Source: Chloroflexota bacterium
GTDB lineage: Bacteria; Chloroflexota; Dehalococcoidia; SZUA-161
Direction of reading: 5' to 3'
Assembly: GCA_021787935.1 (NCBI GenBank)
Contig: JAJYLC010000009.1
Location: 1 to 41,594 of the forward strand
Length of the DNA: 41,594 nucleotides
The notes below the pieces were generated by a model. The model did no database searches. It saw only the letters and a list, made by a program, of their open reading frames with translations, and was not told the origin of the DNA. Shown here one piece after another: positions 17,387 through 25,049 of this stretch (positions are counted from its first letter, which is position 1; the number at the start of each line of letters is the position of its first letter). A program made the position numbers and the translations under genes.

Positions 17387-18625
17387 GTGCCGAAAAAAGC
17401 CGCTAAGAAAGGAATCCTCGACGGCGTCAGGATTGTCGAAATAGCCTTCTACGTTGCTGTACCCACTGCCGGTCGTGTTCTGGCCGCCCTAGGCGCCGAA
17501 GTGATTACCGTGCAGAGCATTAACGCATTGGAACAAACATGGCTCGCTCCCCCCTACGCGCCGGGTCTACTTATGCGGAACGTCCTGCTGGGCAAGCGTA
17601 GCCTGAGCCTCAACCTCGAGGACCCCAGGGGCCAGGAGATTTTAAGAAAACTGCTCAACAAGAGCGACGTATTCATGACCAACATGCGCCGCGACAGCCT
17701 CGCTAAACGTGGTATCGACTTCGACCAATTGAGAAAGGTGAAACAGGACCTCATCGTATTGTGGCAGACAGCCTTCGGCTCATCTGGGCCCCACAGCGAT
17801 CACAAAGCATACGGTATGCTTGTCCAGTACAGCTCTGGGGTAACATTGATGAGCGGCTCGCCCGAAAGGCCTGCCGTAACCGACCCTCCTTATTGCGACC
17901 TTCATACCGGGATGTTTTGCGCGCTGGCGATACTGGGCGCTCTACACAAACGCCGCCGCACAGGTGAAGGCAGCCTCATCGAGTGCGTTCTGAACGACGC
18001 CGGAGTGCTGACTGTCGGTCCCGCTCTCCTGAACTATCAGGCAAATGGCACATTGCCCATCCGTATGGAAAACAAGGACCCCTATGCTGCCCCCCACGGT
18101 GCCTACCCGTGTAAAGGCTACGACCGCTGGTGTACCATCGCCGTTTTCACCGATAGCGAATGGGCGAGTTTCTGCCAAGTGCTGGGCAACCCGGCATGGA
18201 CAAAGCGAACTGAATTCCAGACCCTGGCTGATAGGCTCAGAAATGTCGACGAGCTGGACCGCCTGGTCGCAGAGTGGACCATCAGCTCTGAAGCCGCCGA
18301 AGTCATGGAGAGAATGCAGCAGGCAGGAGTTCCGGCGGGAATCGTTGCCCAGGGCCAGGACTTGTGCAATAGCGAACATCTCAAAAGCCGGGGATACTAT
18401 AAAGACGTAAAATACATCACGCCCGAGTTTGGAAAGCCCGGACCTGAGTGGGCAGAGGCCGGGCCCACGATCTGCATTTCCGACCCTATCCATTTCTCCG
18501 AGACCACCTGCCGCTTTGCCGGCATGCCTAAAATCGGTCAGGATACTGAGTACGTGTGCGGTAAACTGCTCGGCATGCCTCATGGTGAGATTGAGGCACT
18601 GACCAAACAAGGAGTGCTGGTCTAG
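17387..18625 (+). CDS. Class III (CaiB/BaiF) CoA-transferase, second of a pair
   Basis: A 412-residue class III CoA-transferase. It has the N-terminal GVRIVEIAFYVAVPTAGRVLAALGAEVI and the RSLSLNLEDPRGQEIL segment of the family, and Asp171 in YCDLHTG matches the catalytic Asp of Frc. It is clearly diverged from the preceding gene, so the pair is not a recent duplication. The start is GTG 17387 with GAGG six bases upstream. The N-terminus PKKAAKKG is basic and short. It is translated 12 bases after the first transferase and 23 bases before the acyl-CoA dehydrogenase, so it is firmly within the operon. Whether it forms a heteromer with the first or acts on a different acid is not visible from the sequence. 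Confidence 0.9.
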   Translation: MPKKAAKKGILDGVRIVEIAFYVAVPTAGRVLAALGAEVITVQSINALEQTWLAPPYAPGLLMRNVLLGKRSLSLNLEDPRGQEILRKLLNKSDVFMTNMRRDSLAKRGIDFDQLRKVKQDLIVLWQTAFGSSGPHSDHKAYGMLVQYSSGVTLMSGSPERPAVTDPPYCDLHTGMFCALAILGALHKRRRTGEGSLIECVLNDAGVLTVGPALLNYQANGTLPIRMENKDPYAAPHGAYPCKGYDRWCTIAVFTDSEWASFCQVLGNPAWTKRTEFQTLADRLRNVDELDRLVAEWTISSEAAEVMERMQQAGVPAGIVAQGQDLCNSEHLKSRGYYKDVKYITPEFGKPGPEWAEAGPTICISDPIHFSETTCRFAGMPKIGQDTEYVCGKLLGMPHGEIEALTKQGVLV

Positions 18626-18648
18626 TTAAAGACGAATTGGAGCAGAAG

Positions 18649-19821
18649 ATGGATTTCAGTTTTACGCCGGAGCAGGAGCGACTTCGCTATCAAGTTCGAG
18701 AGTTCCTGCAGAAAGAGGTCACCGAGCAAAGCAAGCTGGATTTTAAGTTCGACCAGCCGTACAGCCCGGATACCTGGAAGCTGCTGCACAAATTGGGGGA
18801 GAGGGGCTGGCTCTGCCCGCTTTATCCTAAAGAGTGGGGCGGCATGGCCGCATCGCCTCTGGACAACTACGTCATCCAGGATGAGCTGGCCTATGCCTTC
18901 GCTCCCGCACCGTGTGCGCTGATCGGGGCTATGGTTGTGGGTCCTACGCTCCTGATATACGGCAATGAAGAGCAGAAGAAGAAATACCTGCCCAGGATAG
19001 CCCACGGCGAAATCGAGTTCTCTATGGGCTACACCGAGCCTGGCTCAGGCTCAGACCTCGCTTCACTGGCGCTTAAGGCAGAGGACAAGGGCGACTATTA
19101 TCTGCTCAACGGCCAGAAGATGTTCAGCACCAAGGCTGACTTCGCAGACTATGGCTGGATTGCAGTTAGGACTGATTCTGAGAATCCTAAGAAGCACAAA
19201 GGTATATCGCTCCTCATTATAGACTTCAAAAATACTCCCGGGGTCACTGTACGCCCTATCCGTGACATGGCCGGTTACCATTCGAACGAGGTTTTCTACG
19301 ACGATGTCCGCGTCCCTAAGGAGAACCTGGTAGGCGACCTGAACCAGGGGTTCTACATCATAGGGGCCGCGCTTCTTTTCGAACGAGCTGTCACCATCAG
19401 TGGGTTCCATAGGCCATTGGAGCTTCTCATAGATTATGTAAAGTCTACCAAACGCAGCGGTAAACCTCTGTCTGCTAACCCGCTCATCAGGCGTAAACTC
19501 GCCGAGATGGAGATGAAGTTCGCCGTGACCAGAGTGCTGTCTTACCGTCTCTCCTGGATGCAGGTGCATAAGATGTTCACCCTGACCGAGACAGCCATAA
19601 CCAAGATACTGAGCACCGAGACTGTATACGACCTCGCTCAGACAGGCATGCAGATACTGGGGCACCACGGGGAGCTGTCCAGCGGCTCGAAATGGGCCGA
19701 GCTTCACGGTTGGTTTGCGCACATGTACCAGGAGTCCCCGCACTACAAGATCGCCGGCGGCACCTCAGAGATCCAGAGACAGATTATCGCCACCCGAACC
19801 CTGGGCCTCCCGCGGGGATAG
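18649..19821 (+). CDS. Acyl-CoA dehydrogenase family protein
   Basis: A 390-residue FAD-dependent acyl-CoA dehydrogenase. It carries the first signature YTEPGSGSDLASL (about residue 129) and the C-terminal IAGGTSEIQRQIIATRTLGLPRG. In short- and medium-chain enzymes the catalytic base is Glu in YEGT; here that position is Gly370 (AGGT). This is common in FadE-type subfamilies, where the base lies elsewhere or in a partner subunit. The enzyme should introduce a 2,3-double bond into the CoA thioester made by the preceding transferases. The start is ATG 18649 (MDFSFTPEQE is the usual N-terminus) with GGAG six bases upstream; a TTG at 18637 is less likely. No enoyl-CoA hydratase follows in the window. 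Confidence 0.92.
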   Translation: MDFSFTPEQERLRYQVREFLQKEVTEQSKLDFKFDQPYSPDTWKLLHKLGERGWLCPLYPKEWGGMAASPLDNYVIQDELAYAFAPAPCALIGAMVVGPTLLIYGNEEQKKKYLPRIAHGEIEFSMGYTEPGSGSDLASLALKAEDKGDYYLLNGQKMFSTKADFADYGWIAVRTDSENPKKHKGISLLIIDFKNTPGVTVRPIRDMAGYHSNEVFYDDVRVPKENLVGDLNQGFYIIGAALLFERAVTISGFHRPLELLIDYVKSTKRSGKPLSANPLIRRKLAEMEMKFAVTRVLSYRLSWMQVHKMFTLTETAITKILSTETVYDLAQTGMQILGHHGELSSGSKWAELHGWFAHMYQESPHYKIAGGTSEIQRQIIATRTLGLPRG

Positions 19822-19880
19822 CTTTCGCCTCCGCTATACAGGCCGAGTATTAGCACATCTCCGTACTGTCCCTATCATAT

Positions 19881-19908
19881 GTCATTGCGAGCCTAGCGAA
19901 GCAATCTC
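19881..19908. repeat. Dispersed intergenic repeat (CATTGCGAG...GCGAAGCAATC type)
   Basis: The stretch GTCATTGCGAGCCTAGCGAA followed by GCAATCTC has the form of a short repeat that I recognise from intergenic regions of many environmental bacterial genomes. Only one copy is seen in this window. It lies in the 160-base gap between the dehydrogenase and transporter genes. Confidence 0.45.
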
Positions 19909-19983
19909 TCGTACTCGCCGGTATAAAAAATCGCCCCCTCAGCGTTGCAAGCATTGGCAGCAATGGTACAATTGATTTAGGAC

Positions 19984-21225
19984 ATGCCTGCAATGGAAAC
20001 CAAAGCGCAGACATACAAAGCGTACAGCTATAGATGGGTCATCCTGGCTGTATTCATGTACATAGCCGCCCTGACCCAGTTGTACTGGCTGAACTTCTCG
20101 GCTATAGACACCTATGTCGAAGACAATTTACATATCTCTGCATTCAGCGTCAGCCTGTTAACGCTGGTCTTCCCTCTGGTGTACGTTCTGCTTTCCCTGC
20201 CTTCAGGCATGATTATCGATAAGAAGGGGTTCAAGTACAGCATAGGCATAGGTGCCATTTTCACCGGCGTCTTCAGCATCATCCGCATAATCAATCCCTA
20301 CTCATATCCCTTTCTTCTGATGTCACAGATAGGGATTTCCGTAGGCCAGCCCTTCATCTTGAATGGGATCACCAAGCTTGTGGTAACCTGGTTTCCGCAG
20401 AAAGAAGAGGCCACCGCAGTAGGGCTGGGCTCTCTAGCGTTGTTCATCGGCATGGTCATCAGCCTGGGAGCAACTCCTGTCCTGGTAGACTCCCTCGGGC
20501 TTAGAGCTATGCTGTTGGTCTACGGCATCATAGGAATCGCGGGCATGCTGCTGTTCTATTTGCTGGTCAGGGATAAGCCTCCCACACCTGCCAGAGAGCT
20601 AAAAGAAGAAGAGAAAATCTCCATCCGGGAAGGCATGAAAAGCATCCTGAGGATCAGAGACTTTGTAATCCTGGGATTCGTAGCTTTAATCGGCATCGGG
20701 GTCTTCAACGGGCTGGCCACCTGGTTGGAGAAAATATTGAACGAACTGCATGGCATCTCCATGGTCGATGCCGGCAGCATATCTTCGGTGTTAGTCTTCA
20801 GCGGCATGCTCGGCTGCATTATCATTCCCATAATCTCAGATAGAATCAAAAAAAGAAAGCCCTTTCTTGTCCTGGCGTCTTTAGTAGGGGCTGTATGTGT
20901 CGTTGTCCTTATGTTTGGCAGCGGCTATGCAGTCAACCTGGGCAATGGCATAGTGCTGGGCTTCTTCCTGCTGTCGGCCCTGCCCATCATGCTCACCATG
21001 TCCATCGAGATCACAGGTGAAAAATACGCAGGAATCTCCGTAGCCTATCTACAGCTTCTGGGCAACGGGGCAGCCGTAGCCATCGTACCCATAATGGAGG
21101 TTTTACACGGCGTAAGAGGCACGTATTATTTACCTCTTGTTTTCATAGCAGTATTACTTGCTATCGCCATAGTGATGGCCGTTCGAATCAGAGAAACAGG
21201 TAAAACCGCCCTGGCCCCAGGGTAA
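19984..21225 (+). CDS. MFS transporter, FLVCR/MFSD7-like
   Basis: A 413-residue major facilitator with twelve hydrophobic segments. The YSYRWVILAVFMYIAALTQ start, the LNFSAIDTYVEDNLHIS loop and the LPSGMIIDKKGFKYSIG loop 2-3 motif resemble the FLVCR-like branch, which moves small organic ligands. The central cytoplasmic loop between helices 6 and 7 is charged (ARELKEEEKISIREGMKSI). It probably takes up, or exports, the substrate of the adjacent operon. The start is ATG 19984, though ATG 19993 is equally possible because a weak AGG lies near both. The 160-base gap from the dehydrogenase leaves room for a separate promoter. Confidence 0.88.
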   Translation: MPAMETKAQTYKAYSYRWVILAVFMYIAALTQLYWLNFSAIDTYVEDNLHISAFSVSLLTLVFPLVYVLLSLPSGMIIDKKGFKYSIGIGAIFTGVFSIIRIINPYSYPFLLMSQIGISVGQPFILNGITKLVVTWFPQKEEATAVGLGSLALFIGMVISLGATPVLVDSLGLRAMLLVYGIIGIAGMLLFYLLVRDKPPTPARELKEEEKISIREGMKSILRIRDFVILGFVALIGIGVFNGLATWLEKILNELHGISMVDAGSISSVLVFSGMLGCIIIPIISDRIKKRKPFLVLASLVGAVCVVVLMFGSGYAVNLGNGIVLGFFLLSALPIMLTMSIEITGEKYAGISVAYLQLLGNGAAVAIVPIMEVLHGVRGTYYLPLVFIAVLLAIAIVMAVRIRETGKTALAPG

Positions 21226-21505
21226 GACTAGCATGGGTTACATCCCATTCCCCCCACCGGAATTTTCTGAGATTCTTCCTTGACTCTTCACACATTCCAC
21301 ATACTCTGTTCATGCAGAACTCATGTACAACCATTAGAATGCCAGAAAAGCTATGCTACACTCCGCCCTGTGGTAATTCATGCTGCCAGACTTGCGAAGT
21401 TGGCTTACCTGAAATCTCCATAAGTTGACTGTTTTTCTACAGGGTTAGACCCCGGCGGAAAAGTTTCGCCTTTCTGGATAGGGATAGTTTTAAGGAGAGA
21501 GTACC

Positions 21506-22375
21506 TTGAACGGAAGTTGGGCAAGTTTCCCGGCTGATTTAGTTGCCGCAATTTTTGCAGCAGCCCTTGCTTTCACGGCAGGCCTTGTGTACCCAGCTAT
21601 CCCAAAGTCACGTCAAGCACTTCACGTGCGACATTTCTGGGGCAAAGGGGCGCTTGAGCAGGACTTCACGATATCTTACGGCGCCTTCCTGGATTCCCGA
21701 CTTCTGGAACCTCTCCCCCCAAAACTCAGGTATGTGAAAAATTATCATGATGGAAGGCGAGTACAATTTGTCGGACCATGGGAACTGGTAGCTGCGCTCG
21801 CGGAGTTACGCTCGGCATCGTATATTCTCAATGCGCTAAGCAAACACAGGAAAGAACCGATCAGCGTTGTAGTTGATGAAGACGCCTTTAAGAATATGAG
21901 CCGAACAGTTATATCACTGGGTAGTTCCTTGAGTAACGAGATTACTGACCTCATAATGCGTGAGCCAAACAATGCTTTCTTCGAGTTTGTCCATGATGCC
22001 GAAACTACTTATATAAAAGATAAAAGAACGGGCAGGGCTTTCAGAGGTTTCGAAGAGCCGGTGAAAAAGGACGTGGGTATTGTCCTCAAGATTGAGAACC
22101 TGAGATTTCCCGGTCACTTCTTTTTCGTCTGTGCTGGCTTAGGTGAATGGGGGACCTCCGGCGCTTCCTGGTATCTGGCTAACAAGTGGCGTGACCTGGA
22201 CAGAGAATTTAAAGGTGGCTTTGGCCTTGTGATTGAAGTTGCCTGGGGATGTGACCAGAGCGCTCACAGAATCTTCCCGCTTCCACCTGAGAAGGGTACA
22301 ATATTCAAAAGAGGCTATGCTCGATTGCGGAATCTATCTAATTTATTCCTCAAAGGGACCCCAGCCGAGAACTAG
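21506..22375 (+). CDS. Membrane-anchored protein of unknown function
   Basis: A 289-residue protein I do not recognise. Residues about 8-29 form one hydrophobic helix (LVAAIFAAALAFTAGLVYPAI), followed by a soluble domain, so it is probably a single-pass membrane protein with a cytoplasmic or exposed C-terminal domain. The soluble part has alternating strands and helices (VRHFWGKGALEQDFTISYG; FFFVCAGLGEWGTSGASWYLA). The start is TTG 21506, with AAGGAG eight bases upstream. It stands alone between the MFS gene and the toxin-antitoxin pair, with intergenic DNA on both sides, and looks like an accessory gene. The FVCAGLGEWGTSGA stretch is reminiscent of a nucleotide- or ligand-binding turn, but I would not assign a function from it. 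Confidence 0.7.
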   Translation: MNGSWASFPADLVAAIFAAALAFTAGLVYPAIPKSRQALHVRHFWGKGALEQDFTISYGAFLDSRLLEPLPPKLRYVKNYHDGRRVQFVGPWELVAALAELRSASYILNALSKHRKEPISVVVDEDAFKNMSRTVISLGSSLSNEITDLIMREPNNAFFEFVHDAETTYIKDKRTGRAFRGFEEPVKKDVGIVLKIENLRFPGHFFFVCAGLGEWGTSGASWYLANKWRDLDREFKGGFGLVIEVAWGCDQSAHRIFPLPPEKGTIFKRGYARLRNLSNLFLKGTPAEN

Positions 22376-22401
22376 ATTAAGAGAGAAACCCCATGAGCAT
22401 C

Positions 22402-22423
22402 CGTCGCCACTGGAGTGGCGACG
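22402..22423. repeat. Perfect hairpin, 10-bp stem
   Basis: CGTCGCCACT (22402-22411) and AGTGGCGACG (22414-22423) pair exactly across a 2-base loop, followed by CTAC. It lies 27 bases after the stop of the unknown membrane protein. No T-tract follows, so it is more likely a dispersed palindromic repeat than a terminator. Confidence 0.55.
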
Positions 22424-22559
22424 CTACAGATTCCCGCGATTTCAGGTCGCTCCAGAATCCATCATCCTATTGCAATCAGCAGCACTAAGGCTAAGATGTC
22501 ATCTCCTTCAGGGTAGCCTGGAGCACCTGCTCCAGGGAGACAGGTCGGAGCACGTGTAG

Positions 22560-22597
22560 GGTGGGTGGAGTCCTTCTTAGGAAGGACGAAACCCACC
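22560..22597. repeat. Imperfect palindromic repeat (GTAGGGTGGGT...ACCCACC type)
   Basis: GGTGGGT (22560-22566) pairs with ACCCACC (22591-22597), and GTCCTTC (22570-22576) with GAAGGAC (22581-22587), with three unpaired bases on each side. It resembles a mobile palindromic repeat found between genes in many environmental genomes. With the hairpin at 22402 it fills the gap before the convergent antitoxin gene. Confidence 0.5.
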
Positions 22598-22643
22598 GAT
22601 TCACTAACGCGGCGGGGCAATTAAAAACGTAAATACTGCGTCA

Positions 22644-22967
22644 TCAGGCATTAACCTTGGAGCAATTCTTTGGGCGTCTTTTTCGGGCTTTTAAGCAAAT
22701 ATCTAAGTCAAGCACATCTGCAACCTTGAAAAATGTGTTAAGCGTAGTATTGTAATCGCCCTTTTCCAATCTGCTTATGGCGGGTTGCTTGGTGCCGATA
22801 ATCCTGGCAACTTGTGTCTGGCTGATTTTCAATTGGTTTCTGCGTTTTATCAGACTTCGTATTATGTCATACTTAGGCTCCAGAGCCTCATATTCCTCAC
22901 GAATACCCGGCCTCTTGAGTAATTCTGCCTCGAAATCTTCATACCTTGTAGCTTTCTTTGGTGTCAT
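22644..22967 (-). CDS. HigA/XRE-type helix-turn-helix antitoxin
   Basis: A 107-residue protein. The C-terminal half is a clear XRE helix-turn-helix (LIKRRNQLKISQTQVARIIG, TKQPAISRLEKGDYNTTLNT, LDLDICLKARKRR). The N-terminal YEDFEAELLKRPGIREEYEALEPKYDII segment is the usual lead-in of HigA-like antitoxins and probably contacts the toxin. It should neutralise the adjacent RelE/HigB-like toxin and repress the locus. It lies downstream of the toxin gene, the gene order typical of HigBA, with a 55-base gap that holds its own promoter and a palindrome. AAAGG lies six bases before the ATG. The basic C-terminal tail (KARKRRPKNCSKVNA) may aid DNA binding. Confidence 0.85.
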   Translation of the reverse strand: MTPKKATRYEDFEAELLKRPGIREEYEALEPKYDIIRSLIKRRNQLKISQTQVARIIGTKQPAISRLEKGDYNTTLNTFFKVADVLDLDICLKARKRRPKNCSKVNA

Positions 22968-22997
22968 TTATTGCCTTTATACTTAAGTTACATTGAT

Positions 22998-23026
22998 ATA
23001 ATATAACATATATGTTATATTGTCAA
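22998..23026 (-). promoter_or_regulatory. Antitoxin promoter with a palindromic operator in its spacer
   Basis: On the minus strand, TTGACA (23026-23021), a 17-base spacer and TATTAT (23003-22998) form a near-consensus sigma70 promoter about 24 bases before the antitoxin ATG. A perfect 22-bp palindrome (23000-23021, half-site AATATAACATA) spans almost the whole spacer. The toxin stop codon TGA (23025-23023) lies within the -35 box. Autorepression by the HTH antitoxin is the natural reading. Confidence 0.75.
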
Positions 23027-23370
23027 TACCCCAATTTATAATCGTTTAGCCTCTTAATGGCCAGCAGTTTGTCACCCTCCGATGTCTTGTCTTCCTTTTT
23101 CAGAATAGCATGTAACAATATAAACCTGCGCCCTGTATAGGCAAAGAAGAAAATACGATATATATCTGAGCCATGTTTAATTCTTAGTTCTCTGAGACCA
23201 GACTTATCTATTTTTCTTACATAGGGCATACCAAGTGCGATATCGAACTGCCTCAACAGCTTTAATACATGCAAGATTTCCGCTATTGCTCCATCGGGTT
23301 GCTCCAAAATGAAGTCTTTTACTGGTTCATTTCCCTGTTTGTCCTGATAAAAGACAACTTCCCAAACCAT
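23023..23370 (-). CDS. HigB/RelE-like toxin (Gp49/DUF891 family)
   Basis: A 115-residue basic protein of the phage-derived Gp49-like HigB family, a RelE-fold ribosome-dependent mRNA interferase group. The series WEVVFYQDKQGNEPVKDFI, LRQFDIALGMPYVRKIDKSG, LRELRIKHGSDIYRIFFFAY, RFILLHAILKKEDKTS is diagnostic: the central L-x-E-L-R-I and RIFF strands and the terminal KKxxKT motif are conserved in the family. It is the first gene of the pair, with the HTH antitoxin downstream. A TATAAT box lies only seven bases before its ATG, so its own transcript would be essentially leaderless. The pair looks intact and could serve stability or stress; this cannot be decided from the sequence. Confidence 0.88.
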   Translation of the reverse strand: MVWEVVFYQDKQGNEPVKDFILEQPDGAIAEILHVLKLLRQFDIALGMPYVRKIDKSGLRELRIKHGSDIYRIFFFAYTGRRFILLHAILKKEDKTSEGDKLLAIKRLNDYKLGY

Positions 23371-23377
23371 GACGGCA

Positions 23378-23392
23378 ATTATAGCATGCTAT
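23378..23392 (-). promoter_or_regulatory. -10 box and palindrome before the toxin gene
   Basis: On the minus strand TATAAT (23383-23378) overlaps the 12-bp palindrome ATAGCATGCTAT (23381-23392). A good -35 is not visible. The ATG follows seven bases after the -10, so transcription would start at or next to the start codon. Confidence 0.5.
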
Positions 23393-23439
23393 TAATCCGA
23401 TGAAACACTCCCTACCTAATAACCACCGATGACCTACTG

Positions 23440-23469
23440 TTGACATACCTGGCTGCCCAGAAGCATAAT
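23440..23469 (+). promoter_or_regulatory. Promoter of the kinase-RLP-dehydrogenase cassette
   Basis: TTGACA (23440-23445), an 18-base spacer and CATAAT (23464-23469), ending 26 bases before the kinase ATG. It is divergent from the toxin promoter, and the two lie within about 60 bases, so the toxin-antitoxin pair and the cassette share one control region. Confidence 0.6.
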
Positions 23470-23495
23470 GGCCTTGCAGGTAACAGTGTAAGTAT

Positions 23496-25049
23496 ATGGC
23501 TAAATACATCATAGCCCACGATGTAGGCACCAGCGGGAACAAGGCTGTACTCGTAGATACCGAAGGGCATGTCCACGGCAAATGCTTCGAGCCCTACCGG
23601 GTCTGCTATCCCAGGCCCGACTGGGCCGAGCAGGAGCCCGAGGACTGGTGGAAAGCCGTCACACACACCACCAGGCTCCTCCTGGAACAGACAGGCGCAC
23701 CGCCCGCCGATGTGCTGTGCATCACGTTCGGCGCGCAACTGCTGGGCGTCGTCCCAATGGATTCAAAGACCGGACCCCTCAGGCCTGCCATAATCTGGCT
23801 GGACAACCGGGCCTGCAATCAAGCTAACCGCGTCATGAGAAAGTTCATCGGCCCTCGCCTTTTCGCTCTCATCGCCGGCACTGCCCTCTGCGGCAAGGAC
23901 GGCATACCCAAACTGCTCTGGCTCAAGGAGAAAGAGCCCGATATCTACAAAAAGATGAGTTGCTTCCTCGACGTCGGAGGCTACCTCATCTACCGGTGCA
24001 CCGGCAACATAGTCATGGAGTGGACCGGCGCCTCGGTGTTCGGACTGGACCTCAAGAAAAAGAAATGGCTCAGCAGCATTTTCCGCTACGTGGGACTCGA
24101 CCCGGCGAAATTTCCGCCCTTGGTGAAACCCATTGATAAGGTAGGTACGCTGTCGAAGGAAGCAGCGAGCGAATGCGGCCTGCTGGGGGGCACGCCTGTC
24201 ATCGCAGGCGCAGGAGACGCCCCCTGCGCCGCCGTGGGCTCGGGCGCAGTGGGTGAAGGAGATGGGCACGTCTATCTCGGCACATCTAGCTGGGTGGGCG
24301 TGGTCACCGAGCGCACCGTAAAAGGCAAGTGCGGCGCAGCCTCGATCCATTCGGCAGACCCAGGTAAGGCGTTTTTGTTTGCCGAGAGCGAGACCGCAGG
24401 GGCCTGCATTCAATGGATGGCCGAGCAGTTGTACAGTAATCCAGGCTCTAACATCGGCGATGTGTACGCCCTGATGGGCGAGAAAGCCGCGCAAATACCG
24501 CCCGGCTCCGGCCATCTCATTTTCACACCCTGGATGTACGGAGAGAGAGCACCTATCAGCGACTGCAACGTACGCTCTAGCTTCCTGAACTTGAGTGCCG
24601 AGCATACCCGCGACCACCTGCTCCGCGCCGTTTACGAGGGGATAGCCTATAATATCAGGTGGATAGTGGAAATCATCGAAAAGGAGTACAAATTCCCGCT
24701 TCCTCATCTAAGAGTAATCGGAGGAGGAGCTAAAGCTGCACCGCTGATGCAGATTCTGGCAGACGTCACCCAGAGGAAAGCTGAGACTGTGCGCTACCCG
24801 CAGGAAGCGGGGGCGGTAGGGGCGGCCATGGTAGCGGCGGTGGGCCTGGGGATTTATCCCAGCTTCGAGGCCCTGAAAAAGGTGGTCAGTGCGGACAAGG
24901 CATTCGAGCCCCGGAAAGAGAACCGAGAAATCTATGATTCTCTCTATGGGACTTACCACGAAGCGTACCGCAGCCTGCGCGGTTTCTATAAAAGGCTCAA
25001 CGAGCGGAGAGCTGTTCAACAACGTTCCTGTGAGGAGGTGCCTGGGTGA
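23496..25049 (+). CDS. FGGY-family carbohydrate kinase (xylulokinase-like)
   Basis: A 517-residue sugar kinase of the FGGY family, two actin-like domains. Features are the phosphate-1 loop HDVGTSGNKAVLVDTEG at the N-terminus, DWAEQEPEDWWKAV, the catalytic-base Asp241 in GAGDAPCAAVGSG, and the C-terminal VIGGGAKAAPLMQILADVT and PQEAGAVGAAMVA. It should phosphorylate a ketose, polyol or sugar acid. FGGY specificity is not readable here, and xylulokinase is only the nearest general type. The ATG at 23496 has a weak upstream AGG. Its stop overlaps the GTG start of the RuBisCO-like gene by four bases (GTGA), so the two proteins are translationally coupled and the kinase product is probably, directly or after oxidation, the RLP substrate. 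Confidence 0.9.
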   Translation: MAKYIIAHDVGTSGNKAVLVDTEGHVHGKCFEPYRVCYPRPDWAEQEPEDWWKAVTHTTRLLLEQTGAPPADVLCITFGAQLLGVVPMDSKTGPLRPAIIWLDNRACNQANRVMRKFIGPRLFALIAGTALCGKDGIPKLLWLKEKEPDIYKKMSCFLDVGGYLIYRCTGNIVMEWTGASVFGLDLKKKKWLSSIFRYVGLDPAKFPPLVKPIDKVGTLSKEAASECGLLGGTPVIAGAGDAPCAAVGSGAVGEGDGHVYLGTSSWVGVVTERTVKGKCGAASIHSADPGKAFLFAESETAGACIQWMAEQLYSNPGSNIGDVYALMGEKAAQIPPGSGHLIFTPWMYGERAPISDCNVRSSFLNLSAEHTRDHLLRAVYEGIAYNIRWIVEIIEKEYKFPLPHLRVIGGGAKAAPLMQILADVTQRKAETVRYPQEAGAVGAAMVAAVGLGIYPSFEALKKVVSADKAFEPRKENREIYDSLYGTYHEAYRSLRGFYKRLNERRAVQQRSCEEVPG

